Positions 32,057 through 39,391 of a stretch of DNA of 48,438 nucleotides are shown here, piece after piece; positions within the stretch are counted from its first letter, which is position 1, and each line of letters begins with the position of its first letter. The stretch is from NCBI GenBank assembly GCA_964528575.1, contig CAZGTQ010000201.1:1-48438 (forward strand), written 5' to 3'. Below the pieces are notes generated by a model, which saw only the letters and a list, made by a program, of their open reading frames with translations, did not search any database and had not been told where the DNA came from. The translations under genes and the position numbers were made by a program. This DNA comes from CAZGTQ01 sp964528575. GTDB lineage: Bacteria; Planctomycetota; UBA1135; GCA-002686595.

Positions 32057-32835
32057 CGCAAGCGCGCACGACCCGAACCGGGCGCAAGCCCTTCCTCGCG
32101 GGCAACTGGAAGATGAACCTCGAGCGCAAGCAGGCGCTCGCGCTCGTCGCGGCGCTGCGCGAGCGCGTCGGGGACCGCACCGATCGGGAGGTCGCCGTCT
32201 GCCCGCCGTTCGTGTACCTCGACGAGGTCGCGCGCGCGCTCTCGGGCTCGCCGATCCGCGTCGGCGCGCAGAACGCGTGCGACGAGGCGTCGGGCGCGTT
32301 CACCGGCGAGGTGTCCGTCGCGATGCTGCGCGACGTCGGGTGCGACCTGGTCGTCCTCGGCCACTCCGAGCGCCGGCACCTGTACGGCGAGAGCGACGAC
32401 CTCGTCAACGCGAAGGTGCACCGCGCGCTCGGCGCGGGGCTCGACGTGATCCTGTGCGTCGGCGAGCGGATCGAGGAGCGCCGCGACGGCCGCACCGAGT
32501 CTGTCGTGCGCCAGCAGGCGACGCTCGGGCTCGAGGGCGTGTCGCGCGCGGACATGGCGCGCGTGACGCTCGCGTACGAGCCGGTGTGGGCGATCGGGAC
32601 CGGCGAGGTCGCGACGCCCCAGCAGGCCGGCGCGGTCCACGCGTACCTGCGCGGGATCCTCGCGGGCCTCTACGACGGCGCCGTCGCCGCGGCGACGCGC
32701 ATCCAGTACGGCGGCAGCGTCAAGGCGGACAACGTCGCCGCGCTGATGGCGGTGCCGGACGTGGACGGCGCGCTCGTCGGCGGGGCGTCGCTCGCGGCCG
32801 ACTCCTTCCTTCCCATCATCGATTACGACCGATAG
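32053..32835 (+). CDS. tpiA: Triosephosphate isomerase
   Basis: A 260-residue cytoplasmic glycolytic enzyme interconverting dihydroxyacetone phosphate and glyceraldehyde 3-phosphate. The catalytic residues are K20 (AGNWKMN), H104 (LGHSERR) and E176 (AYEPVWAIGTG), and the phosphate-binding IQYGGSVK and GALVGGASL motifs are present. Length is normal. ATG overlaps the aroF stop; the first secG starts 20 bases after its stop. The tpiA-secG order is common in many bacteria. Confidence 0.97.
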   Translation: MTQARTTRTGRKPFLAGNWKMNLERKQALALVAALRERVGDRTDREVAVCPPFVYLDEVARALSGSPIRVGAQNACDEASGAFTGEVSVAMLRDVGCDLVVLGHSERRHLYGESDDLVNAKVHRALGAGLDVILCVGERIEERRDGRTESVVRQQATLGLEGVSRADMARVTLAYEPVWAIGTGEVATPQQAGAVHAYLRGILAGLYDGAVAAATRIQYGGSVKADNVAALMAVPDVDGALVGGASLAADSFLPIIDYDR

Positions 32836-32855
32836 GCTGGCCGGCTCCAAGAGCC

Positions 32856-33119
32856 ATGATCGAGCTCCTGATCACACTCGTGTACGTCGTCTTCGTGCTC
32901 CTGGCGGTGACGCTCGTCGCCGTCGTCCTGCTCCAGCAGGGCACGGGCGGCGGCCTGGGCGATGCGCTGGGCGGTCACGCGCAGGCGACGTTCGGCGCCG
33001 GCGCGCGCGGGGTGAACCGGCTCACGGCGGCCGTCGCGGCGGGCTTCCTCGTCAGCGCGCTCGCCATCCACGTCCTGAACCGGCTCGCGCAGACCGCCTC
33101 CGTGGTCGGGCTCGAATAG
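32856..33119 (+). CDS. secG: Preprotein translocase subunit SecG, copy 1
   Basis: An 87-residue membrane protein with two transmembrane helices (about 3-27 and 52-74) joined by the conserved cytoplasmic loop LLQQGTGGGLGDALGG...TFGAGARG. SecG helps SecA-driven passage through SecYEG. The second copy follows after 17 bases with about two-thirds identity, so the pair arose by duplication. Confidence 0.93.
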   Translation: MIELLITLVYVVFVLLAVTLVAVVLLQQGTGGGLGDALGGHAQATFGAGARGVNRLTAAVAAGFLVSALAIHVLNRLAQTASVVGLE

Positions 33120-33136
33120 GCGCTGCGAAGGCAATC

Positions 33137-33406
33137 ATGATCTCGCTCCTCATCACGCTGCTGTACATCGTCTTCGTGCTCATGGCGATCACGCTGGTCG
33201 TCGTGATCCTGCTCCAGGAGGGCAAGGGCGGTGGCCTGGGCGAGGCGCTCGGCGGACACGCCCAGTCGACGTTCGGCGTCGGCGCGAAGGGCATCAACCG
33301 CTTCACCGCGGGCGTCGCGCTCGTGTTCCTCGTCTCCGCGCTCGGCATCCACATCCTGAACCGCATGGAGCAGACCTCGTCGGCCGCCTCCATCATCGAG
33401 GAGTAG
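33137..33406 (+). CDS. secG: Preprotein translocase subunit SecG, copy 2
   Basis: An 89-residue protein with the same two-helix design and the loop LLQEGKGGGLGEALGGHAQSTFG. Its last residues (SSAASIIEE) differ most from copy 1. Both copies keep the conserved glycine-rich loop, so neither is visibly decayed. pyrE starts four bases after the stop. Confidence 0.93.
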   Translation: MISLLITLLYIVFVLMAITLVVVILLQEGKGGGLGEALGGHAQSTFGVGAKGINRFTAGVALVFLVSALGIHILNRMEQTSSAASIIEE

Positions 33407-33410
33407 GACG

Positions 33411-34007
33411 GTGGCCGCCGCCGCCCGGGTCCTCGAGCTCCTGCGCGCGAGCGACGCGCTGCTCGAGGGGCACTTCGAGCTCAGCTCGAAGAAGCACAGC
33501 GACAAGTACTTCCAGTGCGCGCTCGTGCTGCAGGACGCCGCGCGCGCCGAGCAGCTCGCGCGCGCTCTGGTCGAAGCGCTGCCGCGCGCGGGCGTCGACC
33601 CGCGGGCGATCGACACGGTGATCGGGCCGGCGCTCGGCGCGGTCGTGTGGGCGCAGGAGGTCGGCCGCGCGCTCGGACGGCGCGCGATCTTCAGCGAGCG
33701 CGCGAACGGCGCGATGTGCCTGCGCCGCGGCTTCGCGCTCGCCCCGACCGAGCGCGTGCTCGTCGTCGAGGACGTGCTCACGACCGGCGGCTCGGCGCGC
33801 GAGGTGATCGAGCTGTGCCAAGCGGCCGACGCGCGCGTCGTCGGCGTCGGCTCGATCGTCAACCGCTCGGGCGCCAACCCGTTCGCCGACCTCGACCTGC
33901 CGCTCGCGGCGCTCGCCGACGTCGAGGCGGTCGCGTGGGAGCCCGGCGCGTGCCCGCTGTGCGCGTCCGGCGGACCCGCCGCGGTCAAGCCGGGCAGCCG
34001 AGCCTAG
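33411..34007 (+). CDS. pyrE: Orotate phosphoribosyltransferase
   Basis: A 198-residue cytoplasmic enzyme that makes orotidine 5'-phosphate from orotate and PRPP in pyrimidine synthesis. The PRPP loop is clear (VLVVEDVLTTGGSAREVI, residues 116-133), with an orotate-site stretch LLEGHFELSSKKHSDKYFQ at 18-36 and IGPALGAVVWAQEVGR at 71-86. GTG start four bases after the second secG. The C-terminal CPLCASGG carries two cysteines not typical of E. coli PyrE. Confidence 0.92.
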   Translation: MAAAARVLELLRASDALLEGHFELSSKKHSDKYFQCALVLQDAARAEQLARALVEALPRAGVDPRAIDTVIGPALGAVVWAQEVGRALGRRAIFSERANGAMCLRRGFALAPTERVLVVEDVLTTGGSAREVIELCQAADARVVGVGSIVNRSGANPFADLDLPLAALADVEAVAWEPGACPLCASGGPAAVKPGSRA

Positions 34008-34020
34008 GAGCGCCGCCGGG

Positions 34021-34899
34021 ATGCTGCGCTCGATGACGGGCTTCGGTGCGGCGGCGAGCGAGGAGGGCGGTGTCGCCGTGCGCGCGGAGGTGCGCTCGGT
34101 GAACCATCGCTACCTGCAGGTCAAGACGCGCGTGCCCTCCGAGCTCGTGCACCTCGAGCCGGAGATCGAGACCGCGCTCAAGAAGCGCGTCGCCCGCGGC
34201 TCGGTCACCGTGCACGTCAACGCCGAGACGCCCAAGGGCGCGCAGCCCGCGACGATCGACGAGGAGCTCGCGCAGCGCTACAAGCGGAGCCTCGAGGGGC
34301 TCGCGCGCGCGCTCGGCCTCGCGGAGCAGCCGTCGCTCGCGCACATCCTCGCGCTGCCCGGGGTCGTGCTCGTCGAGGCGCCCGGCGGGATCTTGCGCGC
34401 GCACGCGGCGCACGTGCTGAGCGTCGTGCGCGCGGCGATCGACAAGATGGTCGAGATGCGCGAGGCGGAGGGCCGCGCGCTCGAGGCGGACCTGCGGCGC
34501 AACGCGACGGCGACGGCGCGCACGCTGGGCGCCGTCGAGAAGCGCATGCCGACCGTCGTCAAGAACATGCACCGCGGGCTCGTGAAACGGCTCGACGAGC
34601 TGCTCGAAGGGCGCCAGAGCGTGCGCCACGTCGACGTCGCGCGCGAGATCGCGCTGATCGCGGACCGCGCGGACGTCGCCGAGGAGATCGCGCGGCTGCG
34701 CAGCCACCTCGAGCAGCTCGGCGGCATGCTGGACAAGGACGGCGCGTCGGGGCGCAAGCTCGATTTCCTCGTCCAGGAGATGTTCCGCGAGGTCAACACG
34801 ATCGGCTCGAAGTGCGCCGACGCGCGCGTCGCGCACCAGGTCGTCGAGATGAAGACGCGCGTCGAGCGCCTGCGCGAGCAGGTGCAGAACGTGGAGTAG
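34021..34899 (+). CDS. yicC: YicC/YloC family endoribonuclease
   Basis: A 292-residue protein of the YicC family, whose E. coli member is an endoribonuclease active on small RNA. The family start MLRSMTGFGAAASEE and the VRSVNHRYLQVKTRVP stretch are intact, as is the strongly conserved end (LDFLVQEMFREVNTIGSK..DARVAHQVVEMKTRVERLREQVQNVE). Length is normal. It sits 13 bases after pyrE and right before gmk, the order seen in many bacteria. Confidence 0.93.
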   Translation: MLRSMTGFGAAASEEGGVAVRAEVRSVNHRYLQVKTRVPSELVHLEPEIETALKKRVARGSVTVHVNAETPKGAQPATIDEELAQRYKRSLEGLARALGLAEQPSLAHILALPGVVLVEAPGGILRAHAAHVLSVVRAAIDKMVEMREAEGRALEADLRRNATATARTLGAVEKRMPTVVKNMHRGLVKRLDELLEGRQSVRHVDVAREIALIADRADVAEEIARLRSHLEQLGGMLDKDGASGRKLDFLVQEMFREVNTIGSKCADARVAHQVVEMKTRVERLREQVQNVE

Positions 34900-34904
34900 C
34901 GGCG

Positions 34905-35474
34905 GTGGAGCGCGGCGTCATGCTCCTCGTTTCGGGACCGTCGGGCAGCGGCAAGAGCACGATCTGCAAGCGGCTCCTGCGCGACCCGCGCGTCGTCTTC
35001 TCGATCTCCGCGACGACCCGCCAGCCGCGCAACGGCGAGGTCCACGGCCGCGACTACTGGTTCCTCTCGCGCCAGCAGTTCCGCGAGCGCGTCGACCGCG
35101 GCGAGTTCATCGAGTGGGCCGAGGTCCACGGCAACCTCTACGGCACGCTGCGCGGGCCGATGGACGAGGCGCTCGCGGCGGGCAAGGTCTACCTCGTCGA
35201 GATCGACGTGCAGGGCGCGCTCCAGCTCCGCGGGCTCGAGGTGCCGGGCATCTACGTCTTCGTCGCGCCGCCCGACGACGAGACGCTGCGGCGCCGGCTG
35301 GTCGGACGCGGCACCGATTCGCCCGAGGTGATCGAGCGGCGGCTGCAGAAGGCGACCGACGAGATGCGCGACCGGGCCAAGTACGATCACGTCGTGGTGA
35401 ACGAGGACCTCGACCGCGCGGTCACCGAGGTACGCCGCCTGGCCGGCCTCGAGCCCGAGGAGCGCGCCTCGTGA
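34905..35474 (+). CDS. gmk: Guanylate kinase
   Basis: A 189-residue cytoplasmic enzyme that phosphorylates GMP to GDP. The P-loop GPSGSGKST opens the protein, the GMP site is in SISATTRQPRNGEVHGRDYWFLS, and the IDVQGALQL and RRRLVGRGTDS parts are kept. I chose the GTG at 34905 because it gives MERGVMLLVSGPSG, a usual family start; ATG at 34920 is the alternative and has GGAG nine bases before it. It overlaps coaC by four bases. Confidence 0.93.
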   Translation: MERGVMLLVSGPSGSGKSTICKRLLRDPRVVFSISATTRQPRNGEVHGRDYWFLSRQQFRERVDRGEFIEWAEVHGNLYGTLRGPMDEALAAGKVYLVEIDVQGALQLRGLEVPGIYVFVAPPDDETLRRRLVGRGTDSPEVIERRLQKATDEMRDRAKYDHVVVNEDLDRAVTEVRRLAGLEPEERAS

Positions 35475-36013
35475 GCCGCGTCCTGCTCTGCTGCGCAGCG
35501 TCCGCCGCCCTGCACAAGGGCTGCGATCTGGCTAGCAAGCTCACCCAGGCTTCCCATCAGGTTCGCACGATCCTCACGCCGCGGGCGGCGCGGCTCGTCG
35601 CGCCCCAGCTCTTCGAGGCGCTGACGGGCGAGCCCGCCTACGTCGACGAATTCGCGCCCGAGCGGCGCGGGGCGATGGACCACGTCGACCTCGCCGCGTG
35701 GGCCCAGATCGCGGTCGTCGCGCCCTGCTCGGCGGACCTCGCCGGCCGGCTCGCGCTCGGTCTGGGGGACGACCTGGTGACGACGACGCTGCTCGCGCTC
35801 CCCGCGGGCGTCCCGCGCCTCGTCGCGCCGGCGATGAACCCGAGCATGCTCGCGCACCCCGCGGTCGCGCGCAACCTCGCGACGCTGCGCGCGGACGGCT
35901 GGCGCGTGCTCGAGCCCGCCGAGGGCCGCCTCGCGTGCCGCGACGAGGGGCCGGGCCGGCTGCCCGAGCCCGAGACGGTGATCGCCGCGGTCGCGGACCT
36001 GCTCGGGCGATGA
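35471..36013 (+). CDS. coaC: Phosphopantothenoylcysteine decarboxylase (separate CoaC)
   Basis: A 180-residue flavoprotein that decarboxylates 4'-phosphopantothenoylcysteine in CoA synthesis. The flavin-binding start (VLLCCAASAALHKGCDLASKL), the catalytic-His-like MDHVDLAAWAQIAVVAPCSADLAGRLALGLGDDL and the conserved substrate loop PAMNPSMLAHPAVARNL, then a Cys (LACRDEGPGRLPEPE), are all in place. In most bacteria this domain is fused to CoaB; here a stop (TGA) and an overlapping ATG separate them. GTG start overlaps gmk. Confidence 0.9.
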   Translation: MSRVLLCCAASAALHKGCDLASKLTQASHQVRTILTPRAARLVAPQLFEALTGEPAYVDEFAPERRGAMDHVDLAAWAQIAVVAPCSADLAGRLALGLGDDLVTTTLLALPAGVPRLVAPAMNPSMLAHPAVARNLATLRADGWRVLEPAEGRLACRDEGPGRLPEPETVIAAVADLLGR

Positions 36014-36672
36014 GCGCGCGCGGCCGCGCTCTGCGGGTCGTCGTCACCGCGGGGCCGACGCGCGAGCACGTCGACCCGGTGCGCTACCTCGGCAACGAGT
36101 CGAGCGGGCGGATGGGCTTCGCGATCGCGCGCGCGGCCGCGGCGGCGGGGCACGACGTCACGCTCGTCGCGGGGCCGGTGCACCTCGCGACGCCGGCGGA
36201 CGTGCGGCGCGTCGACGTCGTGAGCGCACGTGAGATGCTGCGCGCCACGCGCGCCGCGTTCCGCGGGGCGGACGCGCTCGTCATGGCGGCGGCGGTCGCG
36301 GACTGGCGGCCGCGGCGCAAACGCGCGGGCAAATGGCGCAAGCAAGCCGAAGACGGCGATGTCGCTTTCTTGGAGTTGGTGCAGAACCCCGATATCCTCG
36401 CGACGGTGGCGCGTCGCAAAGGACGCCGGCTGGTGGTCGGCTTCGCGCTCGAGACCGGCCGGGGCCGCGCGCGCGCGCTCGAGAAGTTGAAAAGCAAAGG
36501 AGCCGACTACATCGTCTGGAACGACCCGTCGGCGCTCGGAGCGGATCGGACGAGCGTGACGATCCTCGGCGCCGACGGCAGCGAGCGCACGCTCGAGGAT
36601 CGGACGAAGGACGCGGTCGCGCGGGATCTGGTCCGGCTCGTCGAGCGGGGCGTCGCGCGGCGGGACGTGTAA
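36010..36672 (+). CDS. coaB: Phosphopantothenate-cysteine ligase (separate CoaB)
   Basis: A 220-residue enzyme that joins phosphopantothenate and cysteine, the step before CoaC. The family opening VVVTAGPTREHVDPVRYLGN with ESSGRMGFAIARAAAAAGHDV is present, then AAAVADWRP, LELVQNPDIL, GFALETG and the substrate-binding NDPSALGADRTSVTIL. ATG overlaps the coaC stop (ATGA), so equal amounts of both halves can be made. The insert RRKRAGKWRKQAEDG is rather basic. Confidence 0.9.
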   Translation: MSARGRALRVVVTAGPTREHVDPVRYLGNESSGRMGFAIARAAAAAGHDVTLVAGPVHLATPADVRRVDVVSAREMLRATRAAFRGADALVMAAAVADWRPRRKRAGKWRKQAEDGDVAFLELVQNPDILATVARRKGRRLVVGFALETGRGRARALEKLKSKGADYIVWNDPSALGADRTSVTILGADGSERTLEDRTKDAVARDLVRLVERGVARRDV

Positions 36673-36697
36673 CGAGACGTGTAGCGGGAAGGGCAGC

Positions 36698-39391
36698 ATG
36701 GCCGGTGGCGGCGCGCGCAAAGCGCGCAAGCGAGCAACCAAGCGAGGCGCGGGAGGGCCGCTCGCTCGCATCGGGCGGATCGTCCGCAGCTTCCTGCTCG
36801 GGCAGGAGCTGGACGACGACGCCTCCGCACGCCTGCAGGAGATCAAGGGGCTCGCGCTGATCGCCGTGTCGATCTGGCTCCTGATCGCGATGGTCAGCTA
36901 CTACACGCCGTTCGACGACCCGGCGGCGGCGGGCCGGAACTGGGGCGGCCAGCTCGGCTACTACCTCGCGACCTGGATCTTCCTGTCGATCGGCTGGGCG
37001 GGCTACATGCTCGTGTTCCTCGCGATCGGCTGGGGCGGCGTCCTGGTCGCGCGCAAGCACGTCGCGTTCCCCGAGCTGCGCGCGATCGGCAGCGTGGCGT
37101 TCCTGCTCGCAGCGGCGTTCCTCCTGCAGCTCGGGTTCGGCGAGGAGTACGTGCTCGACTACCGCACGCCGTGGCTCGAGCGGCGGCTGAACACGCTGCC
37201 CTACGGCCCGGGCGGCTGGCTCGCGATGGAGCTCGTCGGCCCGGCGCCGGACTGGGCGCCCGACCAGGTCCCGATCCTCGTCGCGAAGTTCGGGGTGCCG
37301 GGGCTGTGGGTGCTGCTCTCGTTGCTCGCGCTCGTCTCGTTCATGCTCGCGACCGAGATGGCGTTCTACCCGGCGCTCGTCGCGTTCGCCGGCTGGGTCG
37401 TCGAGCAGCGCGAGAAGCGCGGCGAGGGCGTCGTGCGCGCGCTCGGCGGCTGGACGCGGCGGCTGTTCCTGGGGCTGTGGAACTTCGTGCGCGGCGCCGA
37501 CCTCGGCGAGGGGATGGCGGCGACGAAGGCGGCGCAGCGCGGGGGCGGCGGGACGCGGCGCAAGGCCGCGGCGAAGAAGCAGCCGGAGCCGGGGCTGTTC
37601 GACGAGGACGAGGAGGAGGAGGACGACGACGACGAGCTCGTGGCGGTCGCGGACGAGCCCGAGGACGCCGTCGCCGAGGAGGACGAGCAGGCCGAGGAGT
37701 ACGACGAGGACGAGGAGTACGCCGAGGACGAGGAGGACGAAGAGGACGACGAGGAAGAGTCGGACGAGGACGACCTCGAGGAGGAGCTCGACGACGACGT
37801 GGAGCTCGCTCCCGCCGCCGCCGCGCGTCGGGCGACCAAGGTGACGCTGATGGACGTGGGCTTCCACGAGCCGCCGATCCCGCCGCGCGGGCCGTGGAAG
37901 TTCCCGCCGCTCGACTTGCTCGAGCCGCCCGCGGGTCGCACGAGCGAGGACGAGAAGGTGATCGAGGAGGCCGCGCAGAGGCTGGAGAACGTGCTGCGCT
38001 CGTTCCGCGTCGAGGCGCAGGTCGTCGGCGCGAAGGTCGGGCCGACGGTGACGCTCTTCGAGCTCGAGGTCGTCGAGGGCACGCGGATGAACAAGGTCAC
38101 GACGCTCTCGTCGGAGATCGCCGCGGCGCTCAAGGCGCGCAGCGTGCGCGTGATCGCACCGATCCCGGGCAAGTCGACGATCGGCATCGAGGTGCCCAAC
38201 GCGGGCAACCGCCGCACGGTGCGCCTCGCGGAGCTCGTGTCGCAGAAGGCCTACGACAAGAAGTTCGCCGCGCTCCCGCTGTTCCTCGGGATGGACACCG
38301 AGGGCGTCTCCGTCGTCGAGGACCTCGCCCGCATGCCGCACCTGCTCATCGCGGGCACGACCGGATCGGGCAAGTCGGTCTGCATCAACACGATCCTCGC
38401 GAGCCTCCTCCTGACGCGCTCGCCGCACGACGTGCAGCTCATCCTGGTCGACCCGAAGATGGTCGAGCTGCAGATGTTCGCGAAGGTGCCGCACCTCATG
38501 CTGCCCATCGTGACCGAGGCTCGGCAGGCGACGAACGTGCTCCTGTGGGCGTGCGACAAGATGGAGGGCCGCTACGAGCTCTTCAAGGACGTCGGCGTGC
38601 GCAACATCAAGGGCTACAACGCGCTGACCGAGGAGCAGCTCCGCGAGCGCCTGGGCGACGCGTTCAACGAGGAGCGTACGCCGCGGCACGTGCCCTACAT
38701 CGTCATCGTGGTCGACGAGATGGCCGACCTGATGATGGTGTCGAAGAAGGAGGCCGAGATGGCGATCACGCGCCTCGCGCAGAAGTCGCGCGCTGTCGGC
38801 ATCCACGTGATCGTCGCGACGCAGCGGCCTTCGACCGACGTCATCACCGGCGTGCTCAAGGGCAACCTGCCGACGCGCATCGCGTTCCAGGTCGCGAGCA
38901 AGGTCGACAGCCGCGTCATCCTCGACACGATGGGCGCGGAGAAGCTCCTGGGGCAGGGCGACATGCTCTACAACCCGCCGCAGTCGTCGAACATCCGCCG
39001 CGTGCAGGGCGCGCTCGTCGAGGACCACGAAATCGGTGCGATCGTGGACTTCGTGTGCGAAGAGTCCGCGCCGAGCTTCAGCCAGGAGCTCGTCCAGGCG
39101 GCGACCGGCTCGCGGCCCGCGACGGCGGACGGCGCGGGCGCGGGCGCGGAGGACGATCTGTTCGACGAGGCGGTCCGCATCATCCTCAAGTCGAAGCGCG
39201 GCTCGGCCAGCCTGCTGCAGCGCGCGCTTGCGATCGGCTACACGCGCGCCTCGCGCCTGATCGACCTGATGACCGCCGAGGGCATCGTGGGCGAGCACAA
39301 GGGCAGCAAGGCGCGAGAGATCCTGATCACCCTCGACGAGTGGGAGGAGCGGCGGGGGTCACCCGTCGCGGCGAACGATGGCGAACCTTGA
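36698..39391 (+). CDS. ftsK: DNA translocase FtsK
   Basis: An 897-residue septal DNA pump that clears chromosome ends and serves XerCD-dif recombination. After a basic start, four membrane helices span about residues 48-225. A 65-residue linker (about 301-368) is nearly all Asp/Glu. The motor follows: alpha part, Walker A GTTGSGKSV (553-561), Walker B VIVVDEMADL (D672), and the ATQRPSTDVITG motif. The end (about 825-890) is the gamma winged helix, with SASLLQRALAIGYTRASRLIDL, that reads polarity sequences and contacts XerD. GGAAGGG precedes the ATG. Its last 14 bases overlap the next gene. Confidence 0.96.
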   Translation: MAGGGARKARKRATKRGAGGPLARIGRIVRSFLLGQELDDDASARLQEIKGLALIAVSIWLLIAMVSYYTPFDDPAAAGRNWGGQLGYYLATWIFLSIGWAGYMLVFLAIGWGGVLVARKHVAFPELRAIGSVAFLLAAAFLLQLGFGEEYVLDYRTPWLERRLNTLPYGPGGWLAMELVGPAPDWAPDQVPILVAKFGVPGLWVLLSLLALVSFMLATEMAFYPALVAFAGWVVEQREKRGEGVVRALGGWTRRLFLGLWNFVRGADLGEGMAATKAAQRGGGGTRRKAAAKKQPEPGLFDEDEEEEDDDDELVAVADEPEDAVAEEDEQAEEYDEDEEYAEDEEDEEDDEEESDEDDLEEELDDDVELAPAAAARRATKVTLMDVGFHEPPIPPRGPWKFPPLDLLEPPAGRTSEDEKVIEEAAQRLENVLRSFRVEAQVVGAKVGPTVTLFELEVVEGTRMNKVTTLSSEIAAALKARSVRVIAPIPGKSTIGIEVPNAGNRRTVRLAELVSQKAYDKKFAALPLFLGMDTEGVSVVEDLARMPHLLIAGTTGSGKSVCINTILASLLLTRSPHDVQLILVDPKMVELQMFAKVPHLMLPIVTEARQATNVLLWACDKMEGRYELFKDVGVRNIKGYNALTEEQLRERLGDAFNEERTPRHVPYIVIVVDEMADLMMVSKKEAEMAITRLAQKSRAVGIHVIVATQRPSTDVITGVLKGNLPTRIAFQVASKVDSRVILDTMGAEKLLGQGDMLYNPPQSSNIRRVQGALVEDHEIGAIVDFVCEESAPSFSQELVQAATGSRPATADGAGAGAEDDLFDEAVRIILKSKRGSASLLQRALAIGYTRASRLIDLMTAEGIVGEHKGSKAREILITLDEWEERRGSPVAANDGEP

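Noticed and set aside
36281..39298. Minus-strand frame of about 1000 codons over ftsK
   Set aside because: Composition is Arg/His/Leu-rich shadow sequence with no motifs; ftsK on the other strand has full family conservation.
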